Assembly: GCF_002727125.1 (NCBI RefSeq)
Contig: NZ_NHOA01000039.1
Span: 1 to 41,740 of the forward strand
Direction of reading: 5' to 3'
Source: Halorubrum persicum
Lineage (GTDB): Archaea; Halobacteriota; Halobacteria; Halobacteriales; Haloferacaceae
Length of the DNA: 41,740 bases
Under the pieces are notes generated by a model, which saw only the letters and a program-made list of their open reading frames with translations, was not told the DNA's origin and did no database searches. Made by a program: the position numbers and the translations under genes. Shown here in pieces: positions 7,273 through 15,575 of this stretch; position 1 is the stretch's first letter, and each line of letters starts with the position of its first letter.

Positions 7273-7322
7273 GATCGTTCTTGACACACCACGAATATGG
7301 AACGATCCCCGATCGATCGGGG
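7273..7322. repeat. Nested inverted repeats upstream of the nucleoside transporter
   Basis: GATCGTTC (7273-7280) is matched by its exact reverse complement GAACGATC (7300-7307), and this runs into a perfect 16-bp palindrome CCCCGATCGATCGGGG (7307-7322). They lie after the phosphohexomutase stop and about 70-115 nt before the TATA of the BMP gene, so they could be a terminator-like structure, an operator, or both. Confidence 0.6.
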
Positions 7323-7389
7323 CGTATCGGCGAGGATGTTTCCGCCGGATCGCGCGAACGTGCAACGCAGGGGCGGCGAGAGCGACGAA

Positions 7390-7395
7390 TTTATG
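7390..7395 (+). promoter_or_regulatory. Box A (TTTATG) for the BMP lipoprotein gene
   Basis: TTTATG is 28-33 nt before the ATG at 7423 in a GC-rich background, giving a near-leaderless start. It argues against the upstream in-frame ATG at 7297. Confidence 0.5.
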
Positions 7396-7422
7396 CCGTG
7401 TACCGACCCCGTTGTAGGTGAC

Positions 7423-8505
7423 ATGGCATCCGACTTCGAACGGCGGCGGTTCCTCAAGGCGGCGAGCGCGGCGGGCCTCGTGGGCCTCGCCGGCTGTAGC
7501 GGCGGACCGGGGAGCGACGGCTCCGACGGGTCTGACGGCTCCGACGGCTCGACGAACATCGGGATGGTCTACGCGACCGGCGGCCTCGGTGACGGGTCGT
7601 TCAACGATCAGGCCCAAGAAGGCGCGATCCAGGCGGAAGAGGACCTCGGCATCGCGTACCGCGAGTCTCAGCCCGACGAGGTGTCGCAGTTCAGCACGTT
7701 CCAGCAGCAGTTCGCGGAGTCGACCGACCCGAACTACGACCTGGTGTGCTGTGTCGGCTTCCTCCAGGCGGACTCGCTCTCGGAGACCGCCGAGTCGTAC
7801 CCCGACCAGGACTTCATGATCGTCGACTCGGTCGTCGAGGGAGACAACGTCGCGAGCTACACGTTCCGCGAGCACGAGGGGTCGTACCTCGCGGGCCTGA
7901 TGGCGAGCCTGCTCACCACCCGCGACTTCACCGCGGGCGGGGGTTCGACCGCGGGCGACTCCACGAACGTCGGCTTCGTCGGCGGCGTCGAGTCCGACCT
8001 GATCCAGAAGTTCCAGGCCGGCTTCGAGGCTGGCGTCTCCGCCGGCAGCGACAACGTCGACGTCAGCGTCAACTACACCGGTAGCTTCAACGACCCCGCC
8101 GCGGGCCGCGAGGCGGCGACCGCGATGTACAACAGCGGCGCCGACATCGTCTACCACGCCGCGGGGAACAGCGGCACCGGCGTCTTCCAGGCCGCACAGG
8201 AGCAGGACGGGTTCGCGATCGGCGTCGACCGCGACCAGTCGATCACGCGCCCCGACTACGCCGATGTCATCCTCGGGAGCATGGTCAAGCGGGTCGACAC
8301 CGCCGTCTACAACGCGATCGAAGCGACGGTCGACGGCGAGTTCCCCGGCGGCTCGAACGTCGCGCTCGGCCTCGGCAACGAGGGCGTCGCGCTCGTCTAC
8401 GGCGACCAGCTCGGCTCCGAGATCCCCGACGACGTCGCCGACGAGGTCGCGGCCGCACGCGAGAGCATCATCGCCGGCGATGTCTCCGTCCCCTCCGAAG
8501 TCTAG
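7423..8505 (+). CDS. BMP-family nucleoside-binding lipoprotein of an ABC importer
   Basis: This 360-residue substrate-binding protein captures nucleosides (or a related ligand) at the outer membrane face for the transporter encoded downstream. Twin arginines (ERRRFLKAA, residues 6-14) and the lipobox LAGC with C25 give a Tat lipoprotein signal. A Ser-Asp-Gly repeat linker (about 31-42) follows, then the BMP/PnrA domain: NIGMVYATGGLGDGSFND, ADIVYHAAGNSGTGVFQAA and FAIGVDRDQ are family hallmarks. The ATG at 7423 is chosen because it starts the Tat signal directly. A strong stem-loop follows the stop. BMP proteins commonly bind purine nucleosides, but the ligand here is not proven. Confidence 0.95.
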   Translation: MASDFERRRFLKAASAAGLVGLAGCSGGPGSDGSDGSDGSDGSTNIGMVYATGGLGDGSFNDQAQEGAIQAEEDLGIAYRESQPDEVSQFSTFQQQFAESTDPNYDLVCCVGFLQADSLSETAESYPDQDFMIVDSVVEGDNVASYTFREHEGSYLAGLMASLLTTRDFTAGGGSTAGDSTNVGFVGGVESDLIQKFQAGFEAGVSAGSDNVDVSVNYTGSFNDPAAGREAATAMYNSGADIVYHAAGNSGTGVFQAAQEQDGFAIGVDRDQSITRPDYADVILGSMVKRVDTAVYNAIEATVDGEFPGGSNVALGLGNEGVALVYGDQLGSEIPDDVADEVAAARESIIAGDVSVPSEV

Positions 8506-8525
8506 CGGAGCGCTCGCACGCTCCG
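8506..8525 (+). other. Stem-loop between binding protein and ATPase genes
   Basis: CGGAGCG (8506-8512) pairs perfectly with CGCTCCG (8519-8525) around a 6-nt loop, beginning immediately after the TAG stop. Such a hairpin could stabilise the abundant binding-protein mRNA or attenuate read-through. It has no U-tract, so termination is uncertain. Confidence 0.6.
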
Positions 8526-8562
8526 GTCGAATTGTCGCCTGTTTGACCGTCTGATCGGGCCG

Positions 8563-8580
8563 AAACATATCCAAACATAT
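8563..8580 (+). promoter_or_regulatory. Tandem AAACATAT repeat in the promoter of the ATPase gene
   Basis: AAACATAT occurs at 8563-8570 and 8573-8580, exactly 10 bp apart, i.e. the same face of the helix. The second copy lies 34-41 nt before the ATG at 8614 and could be the box A with a 10-nt leader; the first may be a BRE or activator site. It would give the ATPase/permease genes their own promoter. Confidence 0.45.
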
Positions 8581-8613
8581 TCAGCCGCCCTGAAACCAGG
8601 GAGTAGTAGACCA

Positions 8614-10221
8614 ATGGCCTCAGCCGTCCATCTCGACGGGATCACGAAGCGGTTTCCGGGGGTCGTGGCGAACGATAACGTCGATCTCGAAGTCGAACCC
8701 GGCACCGTTCACGCCCTCTTAGGCGAGAACGGGGCCGGCAAAACGACGTTGATGAACGTTCTCTACGGCCTCTACGAACCGACGTCGGGGACGGTTCGGC
8801 TAGACGGGGAGCCGCAGACGTTCCGCTCGCCGCGAGACGCTATCGACGCCGGGGTCGGGATGATCCACCAGCACTTCATGCTCGTGGACCCGATGACCGT
8901 CACCGAGAACATCACGCTGGGCAACGAGCCGCGGAAGTGGGGCGGACTCGCGGTCGACCGATCGGCGGCGCGCGAGGCCATCGTCGACCTCGCCGACCGA
9001 TACGGCTTCGACGTCGATCCGGACGCGCGGGTCGAAGACATCTCCGTCGGCGAGCAACAGCGCGTCGAGATCCTCAAGGCGCTGTACCGCGGCGCCGACA
9101 CGCTGATCCTCGACGAGCCGACGGCCGTGTTGACGCCCCAAGAGGTCGACGAGCTGTTCGACGTGCTCGAGGAGCTGACCGCCCAGGGAAAGACGATCAT
9201 CTTCATCACCCACAAGCTCGGCGAGGCGATGCGCGCGGCCGACGAGATCTCGGTCCTCCGAGACGGGCGGAAGGTCGGGAGCGTCGACGCGGACGGCACC
9301 ACCCAAGAGGAGCTCGCGGAGCTGATGGTCGGCCGCGAGGTCCTCTTGGATGTCGACCACGGGACCGCGGAAACGGGCGACGTCGTCGCGTCGGTCTCGG
9401 ACATCGTCGTCGAGGACGACCGGGGAGTCCCGGCTGTCAACGGCGTCTCCTTCGAGATTCGGGGCGGTGAGGTGTTCGGGATCGCCGGCGTGGACGGCAA
9501 CGGCCAGTCCGAACTCGTCGAGGCGGTGACCGGCCTCCGGACCCCCGACACCGGCGAGATCCGGTTCCGCGGTGAGGACGTCACGTCCGCCTCGCGGCGG
9601 GACCGGATCGACGCCGGGATGGCGTACGTTCCCGAGGACCGCCAGGAGCGCGGGTTGGTGATGGAGTTCGACCTCGTCGAGAACGGGCTGTTGGGGAGCC
9701 AACACGACCCGGAGCTCGCCGCAAACGGGCGGATCGACTGGTCGAAGACCCGCGGGCACGCGGACGCCATCATCGACGAGTACGACGTGCGCCCGCCGGA
9801 CGCCGACGCCGAGGCGCACTCCCTGTCCGGCGGCAACCAGCAGAAGTTCATCGTGGGCCGGGAGTTCGAGCGCGACCCCGAGCTGGTCGTCGCCTCCCAT
9901 CCGACGCGGGGCGTCGACGTCGGCTCGATCGAGTTCATCCACGAGCGGCTGTTGGAGCTCCGCCAGCAGGGCGTGGCGATCCTCCTCGTCTCCTCGAAGT
10001 TAGAGGAGGTACAGGGGCTCTCGGACCGGTTGGCCGTCGTCTACGAGGGCGAGTTCATCGACGTGGTCGACCCGGACGAGACGACGGAGGAAGAGCTCGG
10101 TCTGCTGATGGCCGGCGAGCGCCCGGGAGACGGGGGCAGACCGGAGGCGACCGAAAGCGAGGCGACGGAGCGAGACGAGCCGGCGGACCTCACGGACTCC
10201 GCGGACGGTGAGCGAGCGTGA
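8614..10221 (+). CDS. Nucleoside ABC transporter ATP-binding protein (tandem NBD)
   Basis: The 535-residue protein contains two fused nucleotide-binding domains and powers the BMP-type importer. The N-terminal domain has Walker A GENGAGKT (37-44), signature SVGEQQRVEILKALYRGA and Walker B LILDEPTAVL. The C-terminal domain (from about residue 250) has a degenerate Walker A GVDGNGQSE, signature LSGGNQQKF and Walker B LVVASHPTRGVDVG, where the catalytic glutamate is replaced by histidine; this asymmetry is normal for the CUT2/BMP class. The tail after about 505 is acidic and low in complexity. Its TGA overlaps the GTG of the permease gene by GTGA. Confidence 0.95.
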   Translation: MASAVHLDGITKRFPGVVANDNVDLEVEPGTVHALLGENGAGKTTLMNVLYGLYEPTSGTVRLDGEPQTFRSPRDAIDAGVGMIHQHFMLVDPMTVTENITLGNEPRKWGGLAVDRSAAREAIVDLADRYGFDVDPDARVEDISVGEQQRVEILKALYRGADTLILDEPTAVLTPQEVDELFDVLEELTAQGKTIIFITHKLGEAMRAADEISVLRDGRKVGSVDADGTTQEELAELMVGREVLLDVDHGTAETGDVVASVSDIVVEDDRGVPAVNGVSFEIRGGEVFGIAGVDGNGQSELVEAVTGLRTPDTGEIRFRGEDVTSASRRDRIDAGMAYVPEDRQERGLVMEFDLVENGLLGSQHDPELAANGRIDWSKTRGHADAIIDEYDVRPPDADAEAHSLSGGNQQKFIVGREFERDPELVVASHPTRGVDVGSIEFIHERLLELRQQGVAILLVSSKLEEVQGLSDRLAVVYEGEFIDVVDPDETTEEELGLLMAGERPGDGGRPEATESEATERDEPADLTDSADGERA

Positions 10222-11465
10222 GCGCGGCCGACCGCGCGCGGAAGGCGCTCTCTCGGCTCGTCGACGCGTCCGCGACCGAGCGGATCCTGATCAGCACGGC
10301 GGCGCTCGTCCTCTCCGTCCTCATCGGGGCGGTGCTGGTGCTGGTGGCCGGACGCATGACGACGTGTACCGCCGGCGAGGCGGTGTACTACTTCGGCACC
10401 GGGTTCTGTTACGACCCCGTCGTCGTCTTCGACCGGCTGTTCCTCGGGGCGCTCGGCGACCCGCTCAGCGGGAGCTGGTCGCCCAACGGCCAGTTCGCGG
10501 TCACGCTCCGAGAGACGACGCTGCTGATCTTCACCGGCCTCTCGGTCGCGCTGGCGTTCCGCACCGGGATCTTCAACATCGGGACGCAGGGGCAGATGGT
10601 CGTCGGGGCGTTGGCGACCGCGCTCGGCGTCCTCTGGGCGTCGTCGCTGGTGTCGGGCGTCGTCGGCACCGTCGTGCTGATCCCGTTCGGGCTCCTCGTC
10701 GGCGGGGTGTTCGGCGGCCTCTACGGCGCGGTGCCGGGGCTGTTGAAGGCGTACGCCGACGCCAACGAGGTGATCACGACGATCATGCTCAACTTCATCG
10801 CCACCGGCGTCGCGCTGTACCTGGTCAGCGGCGTGTTCAAGGACCCCGAGAGCGCCGCGAACCAGACCGTTCCGCTCCCCGAGTTCGCGCAGTTCCCGGC
10901 CCTGCTGTTCGGCGGCCGGCAGGACTTCTCCCTCGTCGCGCTCGCCTTCGGACTCCTCGCCATCGGCGGGCTGTACTACGTCCTCGAGCACACGGCGTTC
11001 GGGTACGACATCCGCACGAGCGGCGTCCAGCCCGAGGCGGCCGAGTACGGCGGCGTCGACGCCAAGCGCACCGTCGTCGCGAGCCTGACGCTCTCGGGTG
11101 CGCTTGGCGGCATCGCCGGCGCGATGTACGTGATGATGGTGCTCGGGACGTTCCAGACGGGGATCCCCTCCTACGGCTTCGACGGGATCACCGTCTCGAT
11201 CCTCGCCGGCAACAACCCGCTCGGCGTCGGCGTCGCCGCGCTGCTGTTCGGCGTGCTCAAGAGCGGGACGACGGTGGTCCAGTTCGCGACCGACGTGCCG
11301 CCCCAGCTCGTCGGCGTCCTCCGCGGGCTCATCATCCTGTTCGTGGCGATGCCGGAGTTCTTCCGGCTGCTGGGCCGCGGGCTGCCGGGCGCGGGATCGA
11401 AGCCGGAGGCGGTCGCGACCGACGGCGGGACCGTGACGGAGAGCGGGGGTGAGACCGATGAGTGA
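10218..11465 (+). CDS. Nucleoside ABC transporter permease 1
   Basis: This 415-residue integral membrane protein (about 9-10 hydrophobic segments) belongs to the branched-chain/ribose/BMP permease superfamily. It starts at GTG 10218, overlapping the ATPase stop, with no better ATG upstream. Family motifs include AFRTGIFNIGTQGQMVVGA in the first third, NEVITTIMLNFIATGV in the middle and GIPSYGFDGITVSILAGNNPLGVGVAALLFG near the end, as in NupP/YufP proteins. A large extracytoplasmic loop between TM1 and TM2 (about 48-95) contains C54 and C69. It pairs with the product of the next gene to form the pore; the C-terminal tail is soluble and Gly/Glu-rich. Confidence 0.93.
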   Translation: MSAADRARKALSRLVDASATERILISTAALVLSVLIGAVLVLVAGRMTTCTAGEAVYYFGTGFCYDPVVVFDRLFLGALGDPLSGSWSPNGQFAVTLRETTLLIFTGLSVALAFRTGIFNIGTQGQMVVGALATALGVLWASSLVSGVVGTVVLIPFGLLVGGVFGGLYGAVPGLLKAYADANEVITTIMLNFIATGVALYLVSGVFKDPESAANQTVPLPEFAQFPALLFGGRQDFSLVALAFGLLAIGGLYYVLEHTAFGYDIRTSGVQPEAAEYGGVDAKRTVVASLTLSGALGGIAGAMYVMMVLGTFQTGIPSYGFDGITVSILAGNNPLGVGVAALLFGVLKSGTTVVQFATDVPPQLVGVLRGLIILFVAMPEFFRLLGRGLPGAGSKPEAVATDGGTVTESGGETDE

Positions 11466-12525
11466 CGCCGACCGAAGCGAGGGCGAGAGCCTCTTAAAGC
11501 GATATTCGACCCGCGCGCTGGTCGCTGGCGTGACGATCGCCTCGGTCGTCGCGCTGCTGCTGGCGGGTCTGCTGTTCCCCGACTCGCTCGCCGGGACGCT
11601 CTCGGACGCGCTCACCAGCCGGAACACGCTCGCGTCGGCGCTGCGGCTCTCCGTGCCGATCGCCTTCGCCGCCCTCGGCGGGATCTTCGCGGAGAAGTCG
11701 GGCGTGATCAACATCGGACTGGAGGGACTCCTGATCATCTCGGCGTTCAGCGCCATCTACGTCGCCGACATCACCGGCGGCGTCTGGATCGGCTTCGCCG
11801 GCGGCGTGGTCGCGAGCACGCTGCTCGCGGCGCTGTTCGCCGTCGTCACGATCGGGTTCCGCGCCGACCAGATCATCGCCGGGCTCGCGGTCTGGCTCAT
11901 CGCGCTCGGGCTCGCGCCGTTCGCCTCGCAGGTGATCTACTCCAGCCCGAACACCCCGACCGTCGCGACGACGGGGTCGATCACGGTGCCGGTGCTCGCC
12001 GACCTCCCGTTCTTCGGCGCGCTCTTCTCGGCGTCGCCGTCGGTGTACATGCTGTTCGCCGCGGTGTTCGGCTCGTGGTACGTCTTCGAGCGGACGGCGT
12101 TCGGCCGGTGGATCCGCGCCAGCGGCGAGAACCCGAAGGCGCTCGACACCGCCGGCGTGAGCGTCACGCACGTCCGGTACGCGGCGGTGCTGATCTCGGG
12201 CGTGCTCGCCGGGATGGGCGGGGCGGCGCTGTCGCTCGACCTCGGCCAGTTCACCGGGAACGGCCCGACGATGGTCAACGGGAAGGGGTTCATCGCCATC
12301 GTGGCGTACCTGTTCGGGAACTACAACCCGGTCGGGGCGTTCCTCTCGACGATGCTGTTCGCTGGGCTGGACGCGCTGCAGACGGTGCTCCAGCTCCAGG
12401 GGATCGGGATCCCGCGTCAGCTCATCCGGATCACCCCGTTCGTGGTCGTGATCCTCGTGCTCGCGCTGGTCGGCCGGACGCGGCTCCCGGAGGCGGCCGG
12501 GGAGCACTACGACACCGAGGAGTGA
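11458..12525 (+). CDS. Nucleoside ABC transporter permease 2
   Basis: The 355-residue protein is the second pore subunit. ATG 11458 (MSDADRSEGE) overlaps the previous gene by 8 nt; a GTG nine bases earlier is possible. It has about eight or nine membrane segments and the hallmarks AFAALGGIFAEKSGVINIGLEGLL-type signature near 65-88 (read in two parts: ALGGIFAEKSGVINIGLEG and LLIISAFSA), RADQIIAGLAVWLIALG, and NGKGFIAIVAYLFGNYNPVG towards the end, as in NupQ/YufQ. It completes a canonical binding protein-ATPase-permease-permease order. No other catabolic gene follows directly, so uptake is probably not dedicated to one local pathway. Confidence 0.93.
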   Translation: MSDADRSEGESLLKRYSTRALVAGVTIASVVALLLAGLLFPDSLAGTLSDALTSRNTLASALRLSVPIAFAALGGIFAEKSGVINIGLEGLLIISAFSAIYVADITGGVWIGFAGGVVASTLLAALFAVVTIGFRADQIIAGLAVWLIALGLAPFASQVIYSSPNTPTVATTGSITVPVLADLPFFGALFSASPSVYMLFAAVFGSWYVFERTAFGRWIRASGENPKALDTAGVSVTHVRYAAVLISGVLAGMGGAALSLDLGQFTGNGPTMVNGKGFIAIVAYLFGNYNPVGAFLSTMLFAGLDALQTVLQLQGIGIPRQLIRITPFVVVILVLALVGRTRLPEAAGEHYDTEE

Positions 12526-12699
12526 CGGCTCCGGCGGCTCGACCGCTCAGGTAGTCGGGTCGCTCTGACGACTCGGTCGCGCGGTCGGACGGCGCGTCCG
12601 ACCTGACGCGCTTCGTTTCCCAGATCGCTTCCCTGTCGTCCCCGAGGCGACCGAATCGGGAACAAAGAGTTTTGCCACAGGGGCGACCACGCACGAGGT
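12526..12699. other. Intergenic region with strong hairpin
   Basis: GGTCGGAC (12583-12590) pairs perfectly with GTCCGACC (12596-12603) around GGCGC. It lies about 60 nt after the permease stop and about 100 nt before the next start, so it may end the transporter transcript. A weak box A-like GTTTTG occurs near 12669. No small gene is evident. Confidence 0.45.
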
Positions 12700-14070
12700 A
12701 TGAGCATCGACGAGTACGACGTCGTCGTGGCGGGCGCCGGGACCGCCGGCTGTTACGCGGCCGCGACGATCGCGAACGAGGGGCTCGACGTCGTCATCGT
12801 CGAGCGGAAGGACGCGGAGGAGGCCGGCCACATCGCCTGCGGCGACGCGCTGAAGGGCGCCGACGCCTTCCCGGAAGCGATCCCGAAAGACCGGCTGGAG
12901 CCGGCGTTCACGAACACCGGCGTCGACCACGGCCGCTTCGAGATCCCGCAGGAGGACACCGTCCTCGAGATACCCGTCCCCGGCGAACTCGCAGTCATCG
13001 ACCGCTGGGAGTACGGCCGACGGATCATCGACGCCGCCGCGGACGCCGGGGTCGAGTTCCACTACGACACCGTGATCAACGACGTGATCCAGACCGACGG
13101 CGGTCGGGTCACGGGGCTGCGGGCCAAGCGCAACGGCGACGCGGTCACCTACGAGGCGGACCTCGTCATCGACGGTGCCGGGTCGCTGTCGCTGCTGCAG
13201 GACAAGGCGGACTTCGAGGAGACGACGTTCGACACCAACGTCCGGTACTCGCAGTTCTGCTCGGCGTACCGCGAAATCGTCGAGGTCCCGGAGCCGGTCG
13301 AGTGGGACGACGCCCTCGTGTTCAAGGCGACCGACCGCGCCGCGGGCTACCTCTGGTACTTCCCGCGGACGAGCACCGAGATCAACGCCGGGCTCGGCTT
13401 CCAGATGAACGAGGAGCCGATGCAGCTCGTCGAGGCGCTGAAACGCGACCTCCGCAACCGCCCCGAGTTCGAGGGGGCCGAGGTCACGGACAAGCTCGGC
13501 GCCGCGCTCCCGACCCGTCGCCCCTACGACTCGGCGGTCGCACCGGGGTACATGGCGGTCGGCGACGCCGCGGGCCACGTCAACCCGACCACCGGCGGCG
13601 GCATCGCCGGGGCGGCGTACGCGGGCAAGTACGCCGGCGAGCAGGCGGTGAAGGCGGTCTCCGACGGCGACGTGAGCGAGGAGAACCTCTGGCGGTACAA
13701 CACCCGCGTGATGGACCACTTCGGCGGCCGGTACGCCGGCCTCGACGTGTACAACGTGCTCTCGACCGCGGTCGACGTGGACGACCTGATGGGGCTGCTG
13801 GCGGCGCTCCCGGGCGAGAAGCTCGCCGAGGCGCTGTACGAGGGGTCGACCTCGATGTCCTTCGGCCTGAAGCTGAAGGCGGCGGTCAAGAGCTTCGGCT
13901 ACTGGGGGACGATCCGGAACTTCTACCAGACGAAGACGCTCGCGGACGAGCTGCTCGACCACTACGGCTCGTACCCCACCAGCCCCGCCGCGATGGCGAA
14001 CTGGACCCGCGAGCGCGACGCGATCATGGACCGGATCTACGAGACGACCGGCGCGGACGCGAAGTACTGA
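12700..14070 (+). CDS. Geranylgeranyl reductase family FAD-dependent enzyme
   Basis: The 456-residue protein begins with an FAD-binding Rossmann motif, VVVAGAGTAGCYAAATIAN (glycines 12, 14, 17), followed by VIVERK. The segment IACGDALKG and the later GDAAGHVNPTTGGGIAGAAY are characteristic of geranylgeranyl reductases, which saturate isoprenoid chains of archaeal membrane lipids (digeranylgeranylglycerophospholipid reductase) or of quinones. The C-terminal 150 residues are helical and include WRYNTRVMDHFGGRYAGLD. It is longer than the 400-residue minimal reductases. The substrate is inferred by family; haloarchaea encode several paralogues, so I do not assign one. It is convergent with the amidohydrolase gene. 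Confidence 0.88.
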   Translation: MSIDEYDVVVAGAGTAGCYAAATIANEGLDVVIVERKDAEEAGHIACGDALKGADAFPEAIPKDRLEPAFTNTGVDHGRFEIPQEDTVLEIPVPGELAVIDRWEYGRRIIDAAADAGVEFHYDTVINDVIQTDGGRVTGLRAKRNGDAVTYEADLVIDGAGSLSLLQDKADFEETTFDTNVRYSQFCSAYREIVEVPEPVEWDDALVFKATDRAAGYLWYFPRTSTEINAGLGFQMNEEPMQLVEALKRDLRNRPEFEGAEVTDKLGAALPTRRPYDSAVAPGYMAVGDAAGHVNPTTGGGIAGAAYAGKYAGEQAVKAVSDGDVSEENLWRYNTRVMDHFGGRYAGLDVYNVLSTAVDVDDLMGLLAALPGEKLAEALYEGSTSMSFGLKLKAAVKSFGYWGTIRNFYQTKTLADELLDHYGSYPTSPAAMANWTRERDAIMDRIYETTGADAKY

Positions 14071-14155
14071 GCCGGGCGTTCCTCGCCGCCGCTTCGTTGC
14101 CAACGACGCACTGTTCGCCGAGCTTTTGCCGAGCGGTTCGCCTTCCCCTCCCCGC

Positions 14156-15436
14156 TCAGGGACGCGTCTCCGCGACTCGCCGAATCGCCCCGGAAAGCAC
14201 GTCGATCCCGACCGCGATGTCGGATTCCACCACGTCGAACGCGCTCGTGTGGTGGCCGCCGGGGTGGTCGGTGCCGACGCCGACGTAACAGGCGAGCCCG
14301 CCGCGCTGCTGGACCGACTGCATCAGGTAGGTCGCGTCCTCGGAGCCGCCCAGGTCGTCGCGATCGACGATCCGCGTGACCCCGTCGACGCCGCCGGCGA
14401 CCTCGCCGACGATCCCGGCGAGCGCGTCGTCGCTCGTCGCGCTCGGGGCCTCCCCCTTCGTCGCGACCTCGACCTCGCAGTCGTGCATCCCCGCCGCCGA
14501 CTCCAGGACCCGGTCGGCGTGCTCGGACATGTAGTCGGCCAGCTCCGTCGTCGCGCCGCGGAGCTCGCCCTCGATGTACGACTCCTCCGGGATGACGTTC
14601 GTCGCCGTGCCCCCGCCGACCAGCCCCGCGTTCACCCGGGTCGGCCCGTCGGCGTGGCGGGGGATCGCGTAGAGGTTCTGGACCGCCGCCGCCATCGCCT
14701 GCACCGCGTTCCGCCCCTGTTCGGGGCGCGCGCCAGCGTGCGACGGCTCGCCGGTGAACTCCGCGAGGAAGTGCCTGACCGCGAGGAACCCGTCGACGCC
14801 GCAGACGACCTCGCCAGAGGGGTGATCGAGGCCGACGTGGACCGCGTAGAGGTAGTCCACGTCGTCGAGGTGGCCCGACTCCGCCATCGGCTTGGCGCCC
14901 GCGACCTGCTCTTCGCCCGGCTGGAAGAACACCTTGAGGGTGCCAGAGAAGTCCGAGTCGAGCACCGCGTCGAGGGTTCCGAGCCCCATCGTCGCGTGCG
15001 CGTCGTGACCACACGCGTGCATGTACCCCTCCCGCTCCGAGCGGAACCCCTCGGCGGCGGGGACGTGGTCGTCGTCCGCGGACTCGCGAACGGGGAGTGC
15101 GTCGATGTCGACGCGGAGCCCGACCACGGGACCCGGACCCCGCTCGGCGACCGCGACGCAGCCGGTGTAGCCGCCAGAGAGCCGGTCGACGATCTCCGGA
15201 TCCGCGCCCGCGTCGCGGGCCCGCCGTTCCCACTCCGCGAGCTCCTCGTCGTCGGGGACGTTCATGCGGTCCTCGGTCGCCAGCGCGTCCGGGCCGACGT
15301 ACAGCTCCGTGAGGTCGCGCTCGCGGAGCTCCTCGGCGATCCGGGCGGTGGTGTAGAACTCGCGCCACGCGGGCTCGGGGTGGCGGTGCAGGTCGCGGCG
15401 GAACGCGCGGTACGCGTCGTCGTCGAGAGCGCTCAT
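14156..15436 (-). CDS. M20 family amidohydrolase/peptidase (HipO-like)
   Basis: The 426-residue protein is a di-metal amidohydrolase of the aminoacylase/hippurate hydrolase group. FRRDLHRHPEPAWREF opens the catalytic domain, HACGHDAHATMGLGTLDAVL contains metal-binding histidines, and FFQPGEEQVAGAKPMAESG contains the catalytic glutamate pair. The lid domain holds HFLAEFTGEPSHAGARPEQGRNAV. Between the first strand and the metal site there are about 40 extra residues (DRMNVPDDEELAEWERRARD) not usual in HipO. It probably cleaves N-acyl or N-carbamoyl amino acids, but the substrate is unknown. TTTAAG on this strand (15460-15465) is 24-29 nt before the ATG, so the message is leaderless. Confidence 0.9.
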   Translation of the reverse strand: MSALDDDAYRAFRRDLHRHPEPAWREFYTTARIAEELRERDLTELYVGPDALATEDRMNVPDDEELAEWERRARDAGADPEIVDRLSGGYTGCVAVAERGPGPVVGLRVDIDALPVRESADDDHVPAAEGFRSEREGYMHACGHDAHATMGLGTLDAVLDSDFSGTLKVFFQPGEEQVAGAKPMAESGHLDDVDYLYAVHVGLDHPSGEVVCGVDGFLAVRHFLAEFTGEPSHAGARPEQGRNAVQAMAAAVQNLYAIPRHADGPTRVNAGLVGGGTATNVIPEESYIEGELRGATTELADYMSEHADRVLESAAGMHDCEVEVATKGEAPSATSDDALAGIVGEVAGGVDGVTRIVDRDDLGGSEDATYLMQSVQQRGGLACYVGVGTDHPGGHHTSAFDVVESDIAVGIDVLSGAIRRVAETRP

Positions 15437-15459
15437 ATCGGCGGGAGGCCGCGGCCGGG

Positions 15460-15465
15460 CTTAAA
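15460..15465 (-). promoter_or_regulatory. Box A (TTTAAG) for the amidohydrolase gene
   Basis: TTTAAG on the minus strand stands 24-29 nt before ATG 15436, in otherwise very GC-rich DNA. Confidence 0.5.
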
Positions 15466-15575
15466 CGATCGCGTGGCGGTGGTGTTCGCGGCGAAGGTGA
15501 TCCAGCCGGAGATCGCGGCGCGTGCGACCGGCGACGACGACTGAGCCGCGCCTCGCCTCGCGGTCGCTTACAAAA

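Noticed and set aside
7297-7422. N-terminal extension of the BMP lipoprotein from ATG 7297
   Set aside because: It would place 42 residues before the Tat signal and include the palindrome and TATA box; ATG 7423 begins the Tat signal directly.
6379-8574. A 731-codon minus-strand frame covering the phosphohexomutase and BMP genes
   Set aside because: It spans two clearly coding plus-strand genes and their promoter region, and the translation is low-complexity.
12583-12603. Riboswitch or regulatory RNA before the geranylgeranyl reductase gene
   Set aside because: Only one simple hairpin is visible, about 100 nt from the start and closer to the end of the transporter operon, so a terminator is more likely.
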